Numbered from the stretch's first letter, positions 35,540-48,361 are shown. The stretch: DNA of 64,000 nucleotides from Phallus indusiatus (GCA_027605045.1 JAQFWX010000135.1:1-64000); one strand, 5' to 3'. Numbers and translations are program-made. Notes: generated by a model from the sequence alone, not told the origin.

Positions 35540-37398
35540 ATGCCGATCCAAGAAACTGTCTTTTGTTGCTTGCTACCTGCTGGTAATATTACAGGCTCGG
35601 GACTATTATCATTGCACGATATCCAAACGGGAACAACATTAACTTCATTCAAGCCTACAAATTCTGCGCCTCATTCCGTGGCCTATGTCGAAAGCAGACC
35701 AGGCTTGGGAGGCATAATCCTAGCTGCACAGTCCGACAAACCTTTTATTAATGTTTTTAATTTTCAAAAGGTATTAACTGTCACCTTATTTCATGAAATA
35801 GTCCCCTGACATAACTGGGCGGTGCTCATAGGATCAATTGTCGAGCAAGCTAATACTCGGTGAAAAACTCACTAGTCTTGCGTTGAATTGTTCGGGGGAT
35901 TATTGCGCCGGGGGAACGAACAATGGTCGGATCTATTTGTGGGAGGTTTGTAAGCCGAAGTCTATTTTGCATCGTTACTAATCTATCTTGTCAGGTAGCA
36001 TCCGGTATTTTGTTCAGTACCTTCGAAGCACACTATCGTCGTATATCCTCCCTAACATTTACACGTGACGGAAATGCTCTAATATCAGCAAGTGATGATT
36101 CTAGTGTCAGTGTTTGGCTGATGTCAAGGTATTTGCTTCACTCGCCAGGTTTTAGGTTGTCTATTTTACAATTCAGTTAATCAATTAGATTGCTAGATGA
36201 AGACCTTCAATCTGAAATTCCTTCCTCCTATTGCACATTCACTGAACATACACTCCCTGTAACCGATATCTCGTGCGGAACAGGGTCATTTCCTTCATGT
36301 CGTCTGTTCACGTCTTCCATGGACCAATCTGTCAAGGTGAGAATGAAAATAATGATAATATGCATTATCATCGTCCTTTTGAAGTAATAATCTCTAAAAA
36401 AGAATATATAGATTTGGGATCTTTCAAATTGCTCCTTGCTAACTTCGATTTCTTTTCCTCAACCAATCTCGACCATCGCTGTCGATCAGTCAGAACGTTT
36501 CATTTTTGCGGGATCAGCGGAGGGGTCAATTTATCAATTTAATCTGTTTCGTCAGCGTTCAACAAGTTCAAGTTTACGAGAATTTGAGGCCGTAGGAGGC
36601 GGTGGGATGAGCGATGGCATTCGCATAGAAGATGAATCAAACAAGCGCCTTATTGTAGTGGGGTAGGTGCTACTTTCTCTATAACCCCCTAACCCTCAAT
36701 TTAATTGTTTATTGTAGTCAACCAATCATGGTCATAACTCTATCACTCAATTGTTCAAACCTTTTGGTCGGAAGCAGTACCGGTCAAATTCATATTTACG
36801 ATACCGTATCCCACCAACTCATACGGTCCATCAATACATATAAAGACAAAGGCCTCTCTGTAACAAATCTTTCGACGCTGCTCAAGCCTATAGACTTGTT
36901 TGGACATATCAATTTGGGAGACGGGAGTGCATCCTTGAAAGAAAACGATCCCGTTCAACCGGTTGCTCAGTTTCATAAGACAAAAGATGCTGCCGCACGG
37001 ATTGCACATAACGTGCCACTCATGTTTCCTCGCCAACGTTCAGTAAGAATCAAATATTTTGCACCTTGTGCGCAGATTTTTCATTCAAGTCCTTATAGAA
37101 ACCCTATACATTTGCTCCATCAATGGACGAACTTCTTCGAGAACATCGTTTTTACGTTCAGTCAGAGTCAGGAGAATCAAACGGTCTATTACTTCAAAGT
37201 CGGGTCTCGGAGCTAGAAGCTGAAGTTGCCAAATTAAGAGATGATCTCGCTACAGCTAAAGGGATTAATGACGATATGTGGGAAAATATCGTTCAGAAGG
37301 TTCTTTCAGGAGAAATCAAAGCGAATGAAAACGATGAGGCAGGACTAGAAGCAGAAGCTACTGAACGGAGCAGAAAACGCAGTAGAAATGTTCGGTAA
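35540..37398 (+). CDS. IPI3: Pre-rRNA-processing WD40 protein IPI3 (WDR18)
   Basis: Seven exons: 35540-35770, 35832-35945, 35995-36128, 36189-36336, 36412-36662, 36718-37042 and 37099-37398. They give 500 aa in phase. IPI3 is part of the Rix1 (Ipi1-Ipi3-Rix1) complex that processes ITS2 and remodels the pre-60S ribosome with the Rea1/Mdn1 ATPase in the nucleus. The sequence shows WD-type repeats (CAGGTNNGRIYLWE, ALISASDDSSVSVW, RLFTSSMDQSVKIWDL, FAGSAEGSIYQF). The loop around EFEAVGGGGMSDGI and the predicted C-terminal coiled coil (RVSELEAEVAKLRDDLATAK) are typical of IPI3. Ends in a basic tail. A candidate acceptor at 37090 would put a stop in frame; the next AG (37098) restores the frame. 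Confidence 0.88.
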
Positions 37399-38520
37399 AT
37401 CCAACACGTTTAATTGTTCATATGATATAGGAGAAAAGTACATTATTACATCTGTGTAGGTACCATATTATTCAAGTTGACCTATGGATATCCGTTGAAT
37501 ATCCTTTTACTATCGTAACATTACCCTATCATAAGCTTACAACCATGGTATAAAGGAAATGACCTCCTAAGATGTCCAACGCTCAGGCTCCGGGAGTAAA
37601 CGGCGCGGATGGCGTCGATAATCCACAGGGGTGTTCATATCTCTCAATGTATTTGGCGACTTTGACCTCACTTCCATACGGAGAGAATCATGACTGACAG
37701 CACCCATGAACCTGACGGGGTAAATATCCAATCTAGATTACCTGCTGGTAGTACCAACAGTGCGATACTGGATTACTGCATTCTCGATCTTGACACGATG
37801 ATGTTATGTCTCAGCATCAGATGTATTGGCGAAAGATGCGTCTTTGGCAGGTTTGTTCGAGATATTTGGAAATTTCCAAACATGGTCAACAGAACCATAC
37901 GGAAAGCATGAACGAAGGGTGCCATTTTTTGAAATATACTTACTACCTTGAGCACAGCATAATATCCATCCTTTATTGCATAGCTCTGGTACCTTCATGA
38001 AATCAGTTAAATCCCAATTACGGGAGATGTTCAGATCTTAGGTGCCGCTCGTTCATTTTTGTAACTGTTGATACCCGCATCGCATCTCTCTAACAACACT
38101 GCTGCGGACGTAAAATTGCTCTCTGTCAGTCGTTTCCCAGTTGCTCCCGCTGATTGACGGAACTAAGGAATATTTATAATAAATTTGTTGCGCTATTTTA
38201 GTATGAAACTCATAGATTGATTTGGGGATGATCTTGAAAGGGCTTTAATATACCCGTTTATAGTCAAATGTATGACCCGTAGAGCCTTCTGATCATTGGC
38301 GAACAGCGACAGTCGAGAAGAATATCACCTTTTGGGTACGGAAATTAGTCTCATTCGAACAATTTGAGCAAGCTTTAATCCAAATACTTTTGCAAGCCCT
38401 CAGTATGGGAAATTCGAGCTCGACTTATTAGATTTGCCATACCGTTCACATTCAAAAAATAATAAATTAAATGTAATTGGGGGTATACGTACAGCGGAAA
38501 TAAATTAAGCAAACGAGTCT
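37399..38520. other. Intergenic, no confirmed gene
   Basis: About 1.1 kb. On - a short open frame at 37804-37998 (MKVPELCNKGWILCCAQ...) and a separate piece near 37575-37690 (YGSEVKVAKYIERYEHPCG) look slightly protein-like, but I could not splice them together. Confidence 0.45.
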
Positions 38521-39507
38521 TTATTGTGTTTTGGGTATTTCATGTCCTTGCTTCATATTCATGCGATGACGTATTAGCCCATATGCAACTGCGCCTGTAA
38601 CGATAAGGCCTAACATGACGATCCGATTATTGAATATCGACGATTCCGTTTCAACCTTGAAAGGGGATGATTTGATTAACCCATGTGCTTGTCAACTAGG
38701 GGAAGATGAGAGAGAACGTACCACTGAAGCAAATGGGGAGAGAACCGGTATTGTAAAATGATGCGGAAAGGTAAAGTTGATCCAGCCTCGCGATTTATGG
38801 CGAGGATATATAGATAAGTGGATAGCATAAGCTGAAAGAAATATCATAATGGTGGCTAAAAAGATCTATCCCAAAGTTTTTTTTGTAAGAGCGTGATGTA
38901 ACGGAAGATATAAAAAAAACCCACCAGCAGCCACTCCAATCTCGCTTTCCTAGAAGTGTGTTCTTCCTTTATTGACAAAATTTCATCCTTTACAAAAGAA
39001 AGAGAACTTTCAAAAAGCATTCCGAGCTAAAGGACGATCACTGACAGCTCTAGACCTCATCAACTCCTTTACTTCATGATGGTGATGTGTGGTAGCTGCA
39101 AGCAGCGTTTCAGAATGAATTGCCCGTGATGCCCAATACATTTCACGAGGGGTTAATGATACTGGTGTGTTTCCGGTGGCAAGTGGAATTGGCTGAGTAC
39201 GTGCACGATAATAAACATGCCGCTGAGTTTCGACACTTGTGTTTGAAGACTGTGAAGACCTTGGAACAACGGCTAATGCGTCATTAATTGAACTTGATCC
39301 TAGACTGGTCGATGCCAGGGTCATAGTTCGCGATGCGAGCTGACCGACCGTTCTTGATGGCTCGGAGTGGGGTTTTCTTCTGTTGTCGAGTATGCTGTCT
39401 CCATTATGGGTTTGCTCTAGTTTTCTGAGTTTGTTGTTTGGCGACTGCTCAGAGTTGGTATTGCTCGCTTGTGGACGAGGGTGTCGACCATTGAACAAAC
39501 GTTGCAT
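38521..39507 (-). CDS. Unrecognised 251-aa protein with C-terminal membrane helices
   Basis: Exons 39507-39046, 38949-38925, 38855-38722 and 38655-38521 join in phase. The large first exon alone looks like a stand-alone frame of 165 aa, but a GTCAGT donor at 39045 links it to the downstream pieces. Residues 1-115 are Ser/Thr/Asn-rich and probably disordered. Residues about 125-160 (LTPREMYWASRAIHSETLL ... HHHHEVKELMRSR) look helical. Then ESEIGVAA leads into a hydrophobic helix (ATIMIFLSAYAIHLSI), a PRHKSRGWINFTFPHHFTIP loop and a last helix (VMLGLIVTGAVAYGLI) with a short basic tail. I do not recognise the family. Exon 2 is only 25 nt, which is the weakest point of the model. Confidence 0.65.
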
Positions 39508-39821
39508 TGCGTAGGGCGCTTAAATAGTCACGTATGTCACGCTGTCTTCAGCACAACGAGCGCAATACCGAAAGCTAGACGATTTTATCTGGACAAAGAA
39601 TGTTGCCATTCGGTATCAAGTGTTTAACTTGCCCGAGTAATTATAGACTGTGCCATTGAGCCGAGTTTACGATCCACTCATTCGATTTTTAGCTACGACT
39701 TCACTATAAATTCAGAATACTACGCCGCGGCGGCAAACGTGAATAACGAACAAAAACAAGCATTTTACATTATATCCGAGCAAAAGAAAAATCTTCTTCC
39801 CCACTGGTATTATCTTCATCT
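39508..39821. other. Intergenic
   Basis: 314 bp between the 251-aa gene start and the malate synthase stop. Contains an open frame on + that only mirrors the malate synthase 3' end. Confidence 0.6.
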
Positions 39822-41777
39822 TCACAAAGAACTCTTAACCCACTTTCCACCATCCAAAGCCTCCAAATACGGCATCAAGTCAGTGGTCAAAAAGTCGCTG
39901 GGCCATTCTTTTCGCACTTGGGCTTTCAAATAATCGGCGGCAATGCGAACCTGCTCGTCTTTAATTGCTGGGACTATCTTCGGAATTTGTGGAACAATTT
40001 CTTCAACCAAGGAGTCGATATACCCTGTAGTAATTGGATGTCCGCTGTCAAGGAACGAGTCGTACTTGATCCATTGCCATAGTTGGATACGGGCAATTTC
40101 AGCTGTTGCGGCGTCCTCCATTAGGTGGTTAAGAGGAATGCACCCGTTTCCTGAGATCCAGGCAGCAGAGTAGGCTATGGCACTGGTTATATGGTCAGTC
40201 AACATATCAAAACCGTGTATCCAGCTGATCAGACGTACGCAGATACATTAGACCTCACACCTGCATCAGTGATCTTGCCTTTGACATTGGTATTCAAGAG
40301 ATCGGCGGCGGCAACACGAACGTCCTCTCTGCGAACGTGGTATTGATTTGGACCAAGCATGTGCTCGTTGAAGATATCCATGGCAATTTTGTTAATCAGC
40401 GGGTGTGCAATCCAGGTTCCTTTTGAACTTCAACACCCTGTATCATCTATGACAAACGAAAGCTTACCATCATGCCCGGCAGTAACCTCTCGCAGCTTAT
40501 CAGCGCGGACTTTGTCCATTGCTTCTTGGTTGGCCTTTTCATCTCCTTTGATGGGAATCTGGGCAGACATTCCACCCATCGCCGCGACCTTGCGCCTGTC
40601 ATTTACATTGAATACTCGTAATTGGAATCATGATTCTGAACCTACTTGTGGCATGTTTGAATGAGCAACCTCACATACGCGTCCATGAACCCGGTCTCCA
40701 TCGTAACGTCTTTACGGTCGGGCATGACTGCGCCGGGATCTGCTCTGCGCTTTTTGATGAAGGAGAAGATGTAATCCCATCTAAAAGGACCATTGTCAGT
40801 CAGTGTATGCCCACGCGTATGACAACTTTTCGCATACCTTCCGCAATTCAAACCAGCAGAGTGGTGCCTCAACTCAAACAGAATTTCTTCCATGTGGAAT
40901 GCTGCAGGCAAAGTCTCGATCAACACCGTAGCGCGAATGGTACCGTGGGTCATGCCAATATAGGACTGGCTGAATTGGAAAATATCATTCCACAAACGCG
41001 CCTCAAGATAATGTTCCATCTTGGGAAGGTAGAAATACGGCCCAGAACCACGCTTGACGAGTTCATGTGCATTGTGGAAGAAATAGAGTGCAAAGTCGAA
41101 GATACTTCCTGATACAGGTCTGTTATCAACCGTGACTCGGGGCTCATCCAAGTGCCATCCTCGGGGTCTGTGGTGAAATGAGAGCGTGTTTAAATTTGGT
41201 TCTGCAGGTAGCATGATCGCGGGCCGGGCTTACCGTACGATGAGAACGGCGGGGTTTTGAGATAGTGTGTATGATTTTCCGCCTTGTTCGAAATCAACTT
41301 GATGTCTAATCGCATCATATAGATTCAGTTGGCCGTTCACCATATTAGCGAACGTGGGGGAGTTCGAGTCTACGAAGAGGTATTTTAGTCTCTCAGTGGT
41401 TGACAATCGTTGGGTAAATTACCTTCAAAGTCGGCCATAAATGTTTTGGCGCCACTGTTAAGAGCGTTCACAACCATCTTTCTATCCGTGGGACCAGTAA
41501 TCTCCACACGTCTGTCCTCGAGACCTGGAGCGGGTGGCGCACAGGTCCATGCAGGCTCGTCGCGAATGTTCTTTGTCTCGGGTGGAAAATCAAGCTGCGC
41601 GCCTGCATCGAGTCGGTATTGAGTTGTCAAACGAGCTCGGAGGAGAGTCTGGCGAGTTGACTCGAAGGTTCGGTGAAGAGCCGCGATGAACGCGAGGGCA
41701 GGTTCGGTCAAGATGACGGACTGAGCTTTCCCTGGAACCTCTGCGTTAACCTTTACGCCTTGAATGTTGACTGACAT
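39822..41777 (-). CDS. Malate synthase (glyoxylate cycle)
   Basis: Seven exons (41777-41423, 41369-41234, 41167-40838, 40780-40646, 40595-40468, 40419-40239 and 40182-39822) encode 541 aa, the usual length. The enzyme condenses glyoxylate and acetyl-CoA to malate, letting the fungus grow on fatty acids, acetate or ethanol. Hallmarks are [75 protein letters not shown] and [12 protein letters not shown]. The C-terminal half has [20 protein letters not shown] and [19 protein letters not shown]. The C-terminus is SSL rather than the canonical peroxisomal SKL, still a possible type 1 signal. Orthologues are MLS1 (yeast) and acuE (Aspergillus). Confidence 0.95.
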
Positions 41778-42279
41778 AACGTCGAAAGGGAATTAGATAT
41801 GACGGTGGTATGTGCTGAGAAGAAGAAGAGAGAAGGGAATTCTACGAGACATGGGAGTTGAGAAACCGTGGTTGCTTTATAGTAATTCGAGTCTGATCGA
41901 GCACCGGAGTGCCGCCAATGACGATGTGCTCCGAAAAGTCACGACCCGCGAGACCGAATTTTCATGTGATTTTTGTCTGGCGGAGGCATTCCCCCCCACG
42001 AGCAGGGTGCCGTAGATCCACATATAGGATGAGCTCTTTTTTCAGTGGGAAACAGGGGTTGCTTTCTTTGTTTGTTTCTCGTTTAAACATTCTACAGGTA
42101 ATACAATAATAAATATATATTTATCAATGGGCTTCTATAATAAAGTCGTTGCTGCAAAGGGAATGGTACTAGGAGACTCGAGCACGCCTTGAATCATACA
42201 TACATATGCAACATGCCCCATCCTAATATAAGAAGAAAACAAAACAAAAGATGACGAAGAGAGAAGGGTCAGAGCTCCT
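41778..42279. other. Intergenic
   Basis: About 500 bp, the malate synthase promoter on one side and the GET1 3' flank on the other. No gene seen. Confidence 0.6.
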
Positions 42280-43215
42280 TCATTCCGTTTTCAAAGTGCT
42301 TTCCCGTTTTGTATTCGTACCCGGAGATGCCTTTTCCGTCGGCTGCGATTCGGGCTGAGCACTCCCTACAGTTCACGACGGAACGGTTTCAACAGAAAAA
42401 AAGGAGAAAGAAAAAAAGGCACGTTAGATCCCGTGACGAAAAGAAAAACACATGATCGAGCCCTGAGACTTACTTAGATCCGCTATGTCTTTAACGATGT
42501 TTTCGAGGATGCGTAAGACTCTTGAGCATGCCATTTGCCAGACACCAACACTTACGGCACCTTGAGAATGATATTATTAAAAGATGACTATTATGGCGAA
42601 CTTCAACGGCATGATATCGGGCTTTCTTACCTAGTGGGGCGAAAGGGAGAGCTAGCCACCACTGTAACGGACCAAACCAGCCAGGAGGAACGTAAAACAC
42701 GGCTGTCTTGCCGTACCACCATCCTATCCCGTACTGAGCTCCAGAAGTGAGACACCATAGTATTACGTTGAACTTTCTCGAGAAGGAAGTTTTTGAGGCT
42801 GAGAGCACACTATCTGTTATGCATAGACACATTAGTATTCCGCTGGCAGATATTAATCCCTTTAATCCTTACTGGACTTTTCTAAATCTTCGAGTCCTTT
42901 GTCCACCTTACGTCTGAGCTTGGCCCATTTAGCAAACTGATCTTGAGCCGACGTCTGCAGTAATTCTTGCTTCGTCAAGAGAATATCCTTCTGTAGCTGA
43001 CGATGCCGTTGAACATTCTTCTTATTAAATATATAGCTGTGCGCCGAATAAAACTAAGAAACAGAAGAAAAAGGTGGTTCGTTATTGGTTATTTGTAAGT
43101 CGTTTACGAAAGCAGATGCTGCAACACATACGAGATTGAGTAGTACGCTCTTGCCAATCCAATTGACAAGCTGGGTAAAAAATGCGACGAGGAGTATCGT
43201 TACGATGAGAGACAT
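42280..43215 (-). CDS. GET1: GET1 (WRB-like) tail-anchored protein receptor subunit
   Basis: Five exons (43215-43132, 43053-42873, 42813-42631, 42560-42474 and 42365-42280) join in phase to 206 aa. Get1 and Get2 form the ER receptor that takes tail-anchored membrane proteins from the Get3 ATPase. It shows the family layout: an N-terminal membrane helix ([20 protein letters not shown]), a cytosolic coiled coil ([37 protein letters not shown]) that contacts Get3, and two membrane helices. The signature [20 protein letters not shown] with [15 protein letters not shown] follows. The tail after [18 protein letters not shown] is hydrophilic. Lies 346 bp upstream of nothing but the QCR2 stop, so it has its own promoter there. 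Confidence 0.92.
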
Positions 43216-43561
43216 TATTTGTACAATCCTTCCCCCTTCTCTCGTCCTTGTTCAAAAGGCGAGGATTACTTTTTAAGAGGACCTACTGGCCACGACGCTG
43301 ATCAGACCGTGAGAACATTAGTTTTGCAGCCCCCATGGCTCCGGACCAATCAGCCCATTCCACTGGTAGACATGTCTAACCCGTCCTGGTTTCTCGCGAT
43401 AAAGGTCTTTTTCTCATCAAGTAAAACTCATTAATTAAGATGTCTCAAAACCAATCTTTCTGATAACGATGCAGGTTAGTTATGTTTAGAGGACGCGCAC
43501 GCCATTTTTCAAGTCTCGAATCCAGTATTCAGCAGTATATGTATATGTAAACAAATGTTAT
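43216..43561. other. Intergenic, GET1 promoter
   Basis: 346 bp between the GET1 start and the QCR2 stop. The open frames on + have no motifs. Confidence 0.6.
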
Positions 43562-45068
43562 CTATTTAAGACCAAAGAGTTCGGGGTGTGGTAAGCGGTA
43601 TATGTCACCGACTGCGACAAAGGTTGGTTTGGTTTTTCTTAAGTCAGAAAGGACCTGAAAAAATCAAAAAAATGAGTTGTGAAGGATGATACAATTGCTA
43701 TGGAACACAGACCTTGTTGACGGATGCTGCCGTAAGTTTTTCAGAAGAACTAAAGAGCTGGTTAACCCAGGGCTAAGAAGGACCAGGTTAATTCGAAGCT
43801 CTCTACTAAAAGCTAAAAGGATATGGTAGACATACAGTAGTAGCTGATACAAGCTGGCCAGCGCGAGTATCCGACTCGCTAGCAGCGGCAAACTTGGCTT
43901 TAGCAGTTGCGCGTTTAAGGTCTTCTTCTTTTAATGGGGTATTATCAAAGGCTTTAGCCACGGTCTTGCTAGCTTCCGTTACATCCCCAGGTGTCTGTCC
44001 TTGAACCAAAACACCGAACAGCGAAGCGTCGGAGTACTGTAGTAATACAGGTCGTGCAGAAGCACCATTTGGAAGACCAGTCGCTAGTGGAGAAGAGCTT
44101 GTCGACCATTTTAATGATGGTGTGGTGGAAAGGTGATGATAGAGGACGGAAAGTTCGGCTGTAGGCTGTCCAGGCAATCCGTACCCAACAAAGACCGTAT
44201 GAGGGCCGTGTTGACCTTGTTCCGAGAATGAAACACGGGTTTCGCCTCCATAGTATTTGGTCGTTTGAGAGTCCGTTATATTAGCACTCGGAGCAGATGC
44301 AAGGTGTTTCTCAACAAGCTGGGCAAGTTTCTCTTGTGAAATACCGGTGCCTAGGATAGTGACATTTCCTTTCCCGAACACATTGTTTGCATACTCGGCA
44401 ACATCCTCGGCGGTGATATGTGAATGAGGTTGAGCGAAAAGCGAGTCGCCCAAGCCGGAACGGAACGCAATGGAATGTGCCAATTCGAGGGCGAGGACGG
44501 CGGGATCAGCTTTGGCTTCGATGGTCTCGGCTTCAACAAGAGGAAGAACAGATTCCTCTAGCTCATAGCGTGTAAAACGGGTGGTTGTTAAAACGTTGGA
44601 TAATACATCCACGAAGAACTCCCTGCAATTCAAAACGAATTTAGTCAATTTTTCTTGACATGGTTAAGGAAGATGCTCACTCGTCTCCTCGGAGGAATTC
44701 GGTGGTATATGCTACGTGCTCGCGAGATAAGGACGTGGACAGAACACCTCCATATAACTCGGTTTCACGGACTGTTCCTAGAGCGGATCGTTGAGCGGTA
44801 TTCTACAGAATCCGGTCAGCATCTTCAAAGCCAGCTTCTAGAGTAAAAAAAAACATACTTTGAATCCAAAATGTCTTAATGCATGGGCAAGACCTGGTTT
44901 CGGCTCGTATCTGCTACCAGCTTTCACGATAAACGAAACCGAAGAAGTGGACTGGCCATTGTCAGCCGCGACAATTTTGAAGCCAGCTGCGTCTGAGACA
45001 GTGGCAAAGTATCTCGCTTTTGAGGCAAGACGTCGCGTCGAGGCCACTCTGGTAGCAGAGGCAAGCAT
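43562..45068 (-). CDS. QCR2: Cytochrome bc1 complex core subunit 2
   Basis: Five exons (45068-44859, 44802-44681, 44622-43836, 43772-43713 and 43654-43562) encode 423 aa. Core protein 2 is an M16-peptidase-like structural subunit of respiratory complex III, facing the mitochondrial matrix. The N-terminus is a clear presequence (MLASATRVASTRRLASKARY). Then come VSFIVKAGSRYEPKPGLAHA, LGTVRETELYGGVLSTSLSR and a large C-terminal domain ending KPTFVAVGDIYRLPHPELFG. The zinc motif HxxEH of active processing peptidases is absent, as expected for Qcr2. The acceptor of exon 4 could instead lie 15 nt further on, dropping five residues. Confidence 0.92.
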
Positions 45069-45292
45069 CTAGCAGAAATAGTATAGCAATACGATGGAGA
45101 CTTTGGGATGAAGCGGAGTTTGGAATAAATTGACGCCGGTGTTCTGAGTAAAATGTGGGTGCTTGTTGACGCTCGAAACTTGAAAAGAAAAAAAAGTAAA
45201 TTGCAATTATTAGCCTACTAATACATGTACATAATGAAACAACAATAATGAAAAAAAATACATGGCACACAATTCTTGTTTCTCTTTTATCT

Positions 45293-47907
45293 TTAAAACA
45301 CCAGACCCGACGTATCGTACGCATACACCCACCCGTCGAGCCCCCCAATAACGAGCGGTTTTTCTCTTTTATAAGGATCACCTAAACAACCCACCGAAAC
45401 TTGACAACACAATTGGGCAAGTACTTTAGGCGCTTGGTTTGAATATCTTGTGTCCCACAATAAAATTCTGTCTTTAAAAGATTCGTTGGCGAGAGAAAAG
45501 GTACTCGACTTAGGCAATAGGAAACTCACTGTCACCGCTATTGCCAGTAACAAGACCAACATTCTGTCCTACAGAAGACTCGGTCGTCCATTCCATAAAC
45601 GAAATACTGAATGACCTCTCCATTTGCACTTCGTGATAAAACTCCATAGCACATTTCTTGGAGTCTAGAAATCGACCATCATACACGCGGACCCTATGGT
45701 CGTTTGTTGCGACAGCCAGATGAATCCCATCAGGGCTCCATGCTGCTTTAGTAACACCAGGTTCCTTGTCTAGACAGGGCATCTCCAGGATTTCAGCGAC
45801 GGAACTACCGTCTTTTCTTCGTGCATCGTATAGATCGAGACTGAGAATGTTGCCGCGCTGAGTAAATAGTGCGAGCATTGAACCTAAAAAGGATGTTATC
45901 ATTTAGAATACGGAAAACTTTTGAACGGTTTACCATCCGGGCTCAAACATATCTCCTCCCCGTTTTGACCGTTATCCAGGCTATACCTATGTTTTCCGGA
46001 ACGTATATCGTAGACGTGATGACAAATATTAGCGAGGGAAGCTCTTCTCACTTCCGTGCATGTGAATAGGTCATCCGAGGAAGCATAATCCCCCCAGACT
46101 GTAGCCCCAAACAAAGCATTCTGCACAGTTGTTTGTTTGTTAGTTAGTTTTTGCCGCGAATAGTCGACAGTTTGATCCCCGTCATATGAGTATGAATGAA
46201 GGAATAGATTTCTGACCGCCATATTTCGTAAGAACAAATCGTGCGATATGATTTGACTTACCCATTCCGGCATGGTGCCGAAAATATGCTTCGTGTGTCA
46301 GGTAGCCTATTTTTCCGAAAAACGATGTCGTGCACGTAGCTCCCACCATACGTTTCTTGAATAACGTGGTAAGAGCATTAATTATTGAGGAGAAGAATAT
46401 TTCCTGTATACCTCTACCCCAGCGCCTTACAGGGACGTACGAGAATTTGGTGTCGCCAGTATCTAAGTAGAGATTCTTGATCTTAGGTGTTGCGTAGTTC
46501 CAGATCGTTACGACGCCATCTCGTCCAGCGGAAACGAATACATTTTGTCTGCAACAAAAGAGCATATAATTAATGTGGAAATGTGAGAATGTAAAAAATA
46601 TGTACGCATTAGGATCGAAACAAGCTCGCTCGACATCGAAATATCTCGGATCAGGATTACCATCTAGGTTGAATATGTTCTGAAGTCTATTTAAAAGCAG
46701 ATACGATGTTACATACCTCCTCCGGGATCATTTCCCCGCAAATGGTGAGATGGTAAAAACTCGGGGGATTCTGAGCCTTGAACATAGCATTTTAAGAGAT
46801 TTTTTTAAAGGAATCTGGTCAGAACGCGTTGCGCACCGGTTTGAAAGTACGCGAGAGTGTTGGATTCATTGTACAAGTTTCGCGTTGTTTCTGGTAGATA
46901 TCACTTATATGAGCTATTATAAAAATAGTAATTGTTTGTTGACGCTCACCGCTCTCTCCGCCGCCCGGGGTCGCACTGGAAACCAAAAGTCGTTCGCCTG
47001 ATTGACTTATCCAAGTACAAGCTAGACAGAACATTTATTGGAATTTTTTGAGAGATGAAGCGAAAGGAAGTACCATCTGCCATTCGAAAACTGCATTGGG
47101 GGTATAAATGTTTCAAGGGGGTGTTGAATTCCCTACTTCGATCTCGCACGAGCCCGGTACGCGGTCGATAGGCGCGAGTGACTCGAAACTATTTCATTCA
47201 AAATGCATATATTCCAGTCTATTGAAGAAGAGATAGCTTACTGGTTTGTATTTTTGCTGAGCATGTATCGGAAGCGGATCGCTCCGGGTCTGGACGCGAC
47301 CGAGAGACAGTTTTTTCAAAGCAGTTTCCACTTCTGCGGTTATATCTCGTGCGTAAACAACATTTACAGGAGGAGGACACTAGATAAGAACGAATATTTA
47401 ACCCCCCTTCAAAAGAAAATAGGACTTTGTCACAGGACCGTAGAACGTACCACTTCGCGACGCATCTCGTATCCTGGTATGTTGTCATAATCGGACTCTG
47501 TTTCCTTCTCAAAATCGTCATCATCATCAGTGTCCAACTTAATTATGCGAGAGGTCGAGGGTCCAGGTTTGGGTTCTGATTGCAACTTGTCAAATGGTGT
47601 TGTCCGCATCTAGCCTTTGGGTTGAGTAAAACAAATCTTGATTGCCAACTCGGGATGTAAACATACCCTCTTGGAAGATGAGACTCCATTTGTCTTTTGG
47701 ATCTTGTTCTTATTCCTAGGGCGTACTACACCTAGAAAGTATGGTCAACGAACATTGGAAAAATGCGTCTTCACTCTTGCTAGCGCGTAACGTACTAAGG
47801 CATTCTATATCCGAATCATCCGATTCGAGGGTGATGACCTGAGGAGCTTTTTTACGTTTGAGATTTTTGTTGAAGGACACCTGGATGAATTGGATATCCT
47901 TGTCCAT
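45293..47907 (-). CDS. WD40-repeat protein with acidic N-terminal region
   Basis: A multi-exon gene of roughly ten exons. The 5' part is clear: exon 1 at 47907-47796, then exons encoding RPRNKNKIQKTNGVSSSKR and an acidic segment (DTDDDDDFEKETESDYDN), VYARDITAEVETALKKLSL, and FRVTRAYRPRTGLVRDRSR. Blade-like repeats follow: CTWISQSGERLLVSSATPGG, NVFVSAGRDGVVTIWNY, GVTKAAWSPDGIHLAVATND, HRVRVYDGRF, DRILLWDTRY and KPLVIGGLDGWVYAYDT, ending at 45293. The joins around 46640-46760 and 46250-46420 are not resolved. I do not recognise a specific orthologue. It should be a beta-propeller scaffold, likely nuclear given the acidic/basic N-terminus. Confidence 0.75.
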
Positions 47908-48197
47908 GTTGACGAGACTGAGACTGGAATACAACCAAACGTGATGAACATACCCACGTTGACTAGCCGACTAGCCGGGCAGGGCTTCTTTTTCTTCTTC
48001 TTCGGCAACTTACGCGATTAGCTCATCTCCTCTTTTTACGTAAGTGTTTATTATCGAAAAAAAACAAAAAGCGACTTCCCGTATTTCCTCTTGCTATAAA
48101 GCAAGTTTAACATATTTTATCACCTCCACAACACGAACTCATGATGCGTCCAAGATAGTCCAAAAATAGTCCCGACTTTGTGACTGATCGCGCTTCA
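47908..48197. promoter_or_regulatory. Remaining promoter of the WD40 gene
   Basis: 290 bp between the WD40 start codon and the left target-site duplication of the transposon. Before the insertion it was continuous with the 67 bp now found at 58695-58761. Confidence 0.6.
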
Positions 48198-48206
48198 AGC
48201 AGCAAT
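48198..48206. repeat. Target-site duplication, left
   Basis: agcagcaat, identical to 58686-58694. Nine bp is the usual duplication length for Mutator-like elements. Confidence 0.9.
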
Positions 48207-48361
48207 GGTAGTAAAGCGTGCAAAAACTATTATTAAGCGGCTTGCGATGCCATGTCACCGGTTATTTAGCCGCTGTCCCTCATCCTCGCTTCCTCTTTCT
48301 TGACGTCGCTTCCCCTTATTTCATTATTTAACCATTTTCAGTCTCTCCGTCTGGTACTCTA
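48207..48361 (+). repeat. Left terminal inverted repeat
   Basis: Matches the reverse complement of 58530-58685, from GGTAGTAAAGCGTGC at the tip through accggttatttagccgctgtc to tggtactct. The outer half is the best conserved. Confidence 0.92.

Noticed and set aside
39010..39507. Stand-alone 165-aa gene.
   Set aside because: A GTCAGT donor and downstream in-phase exons extend it to a 251-aa membrane protein.
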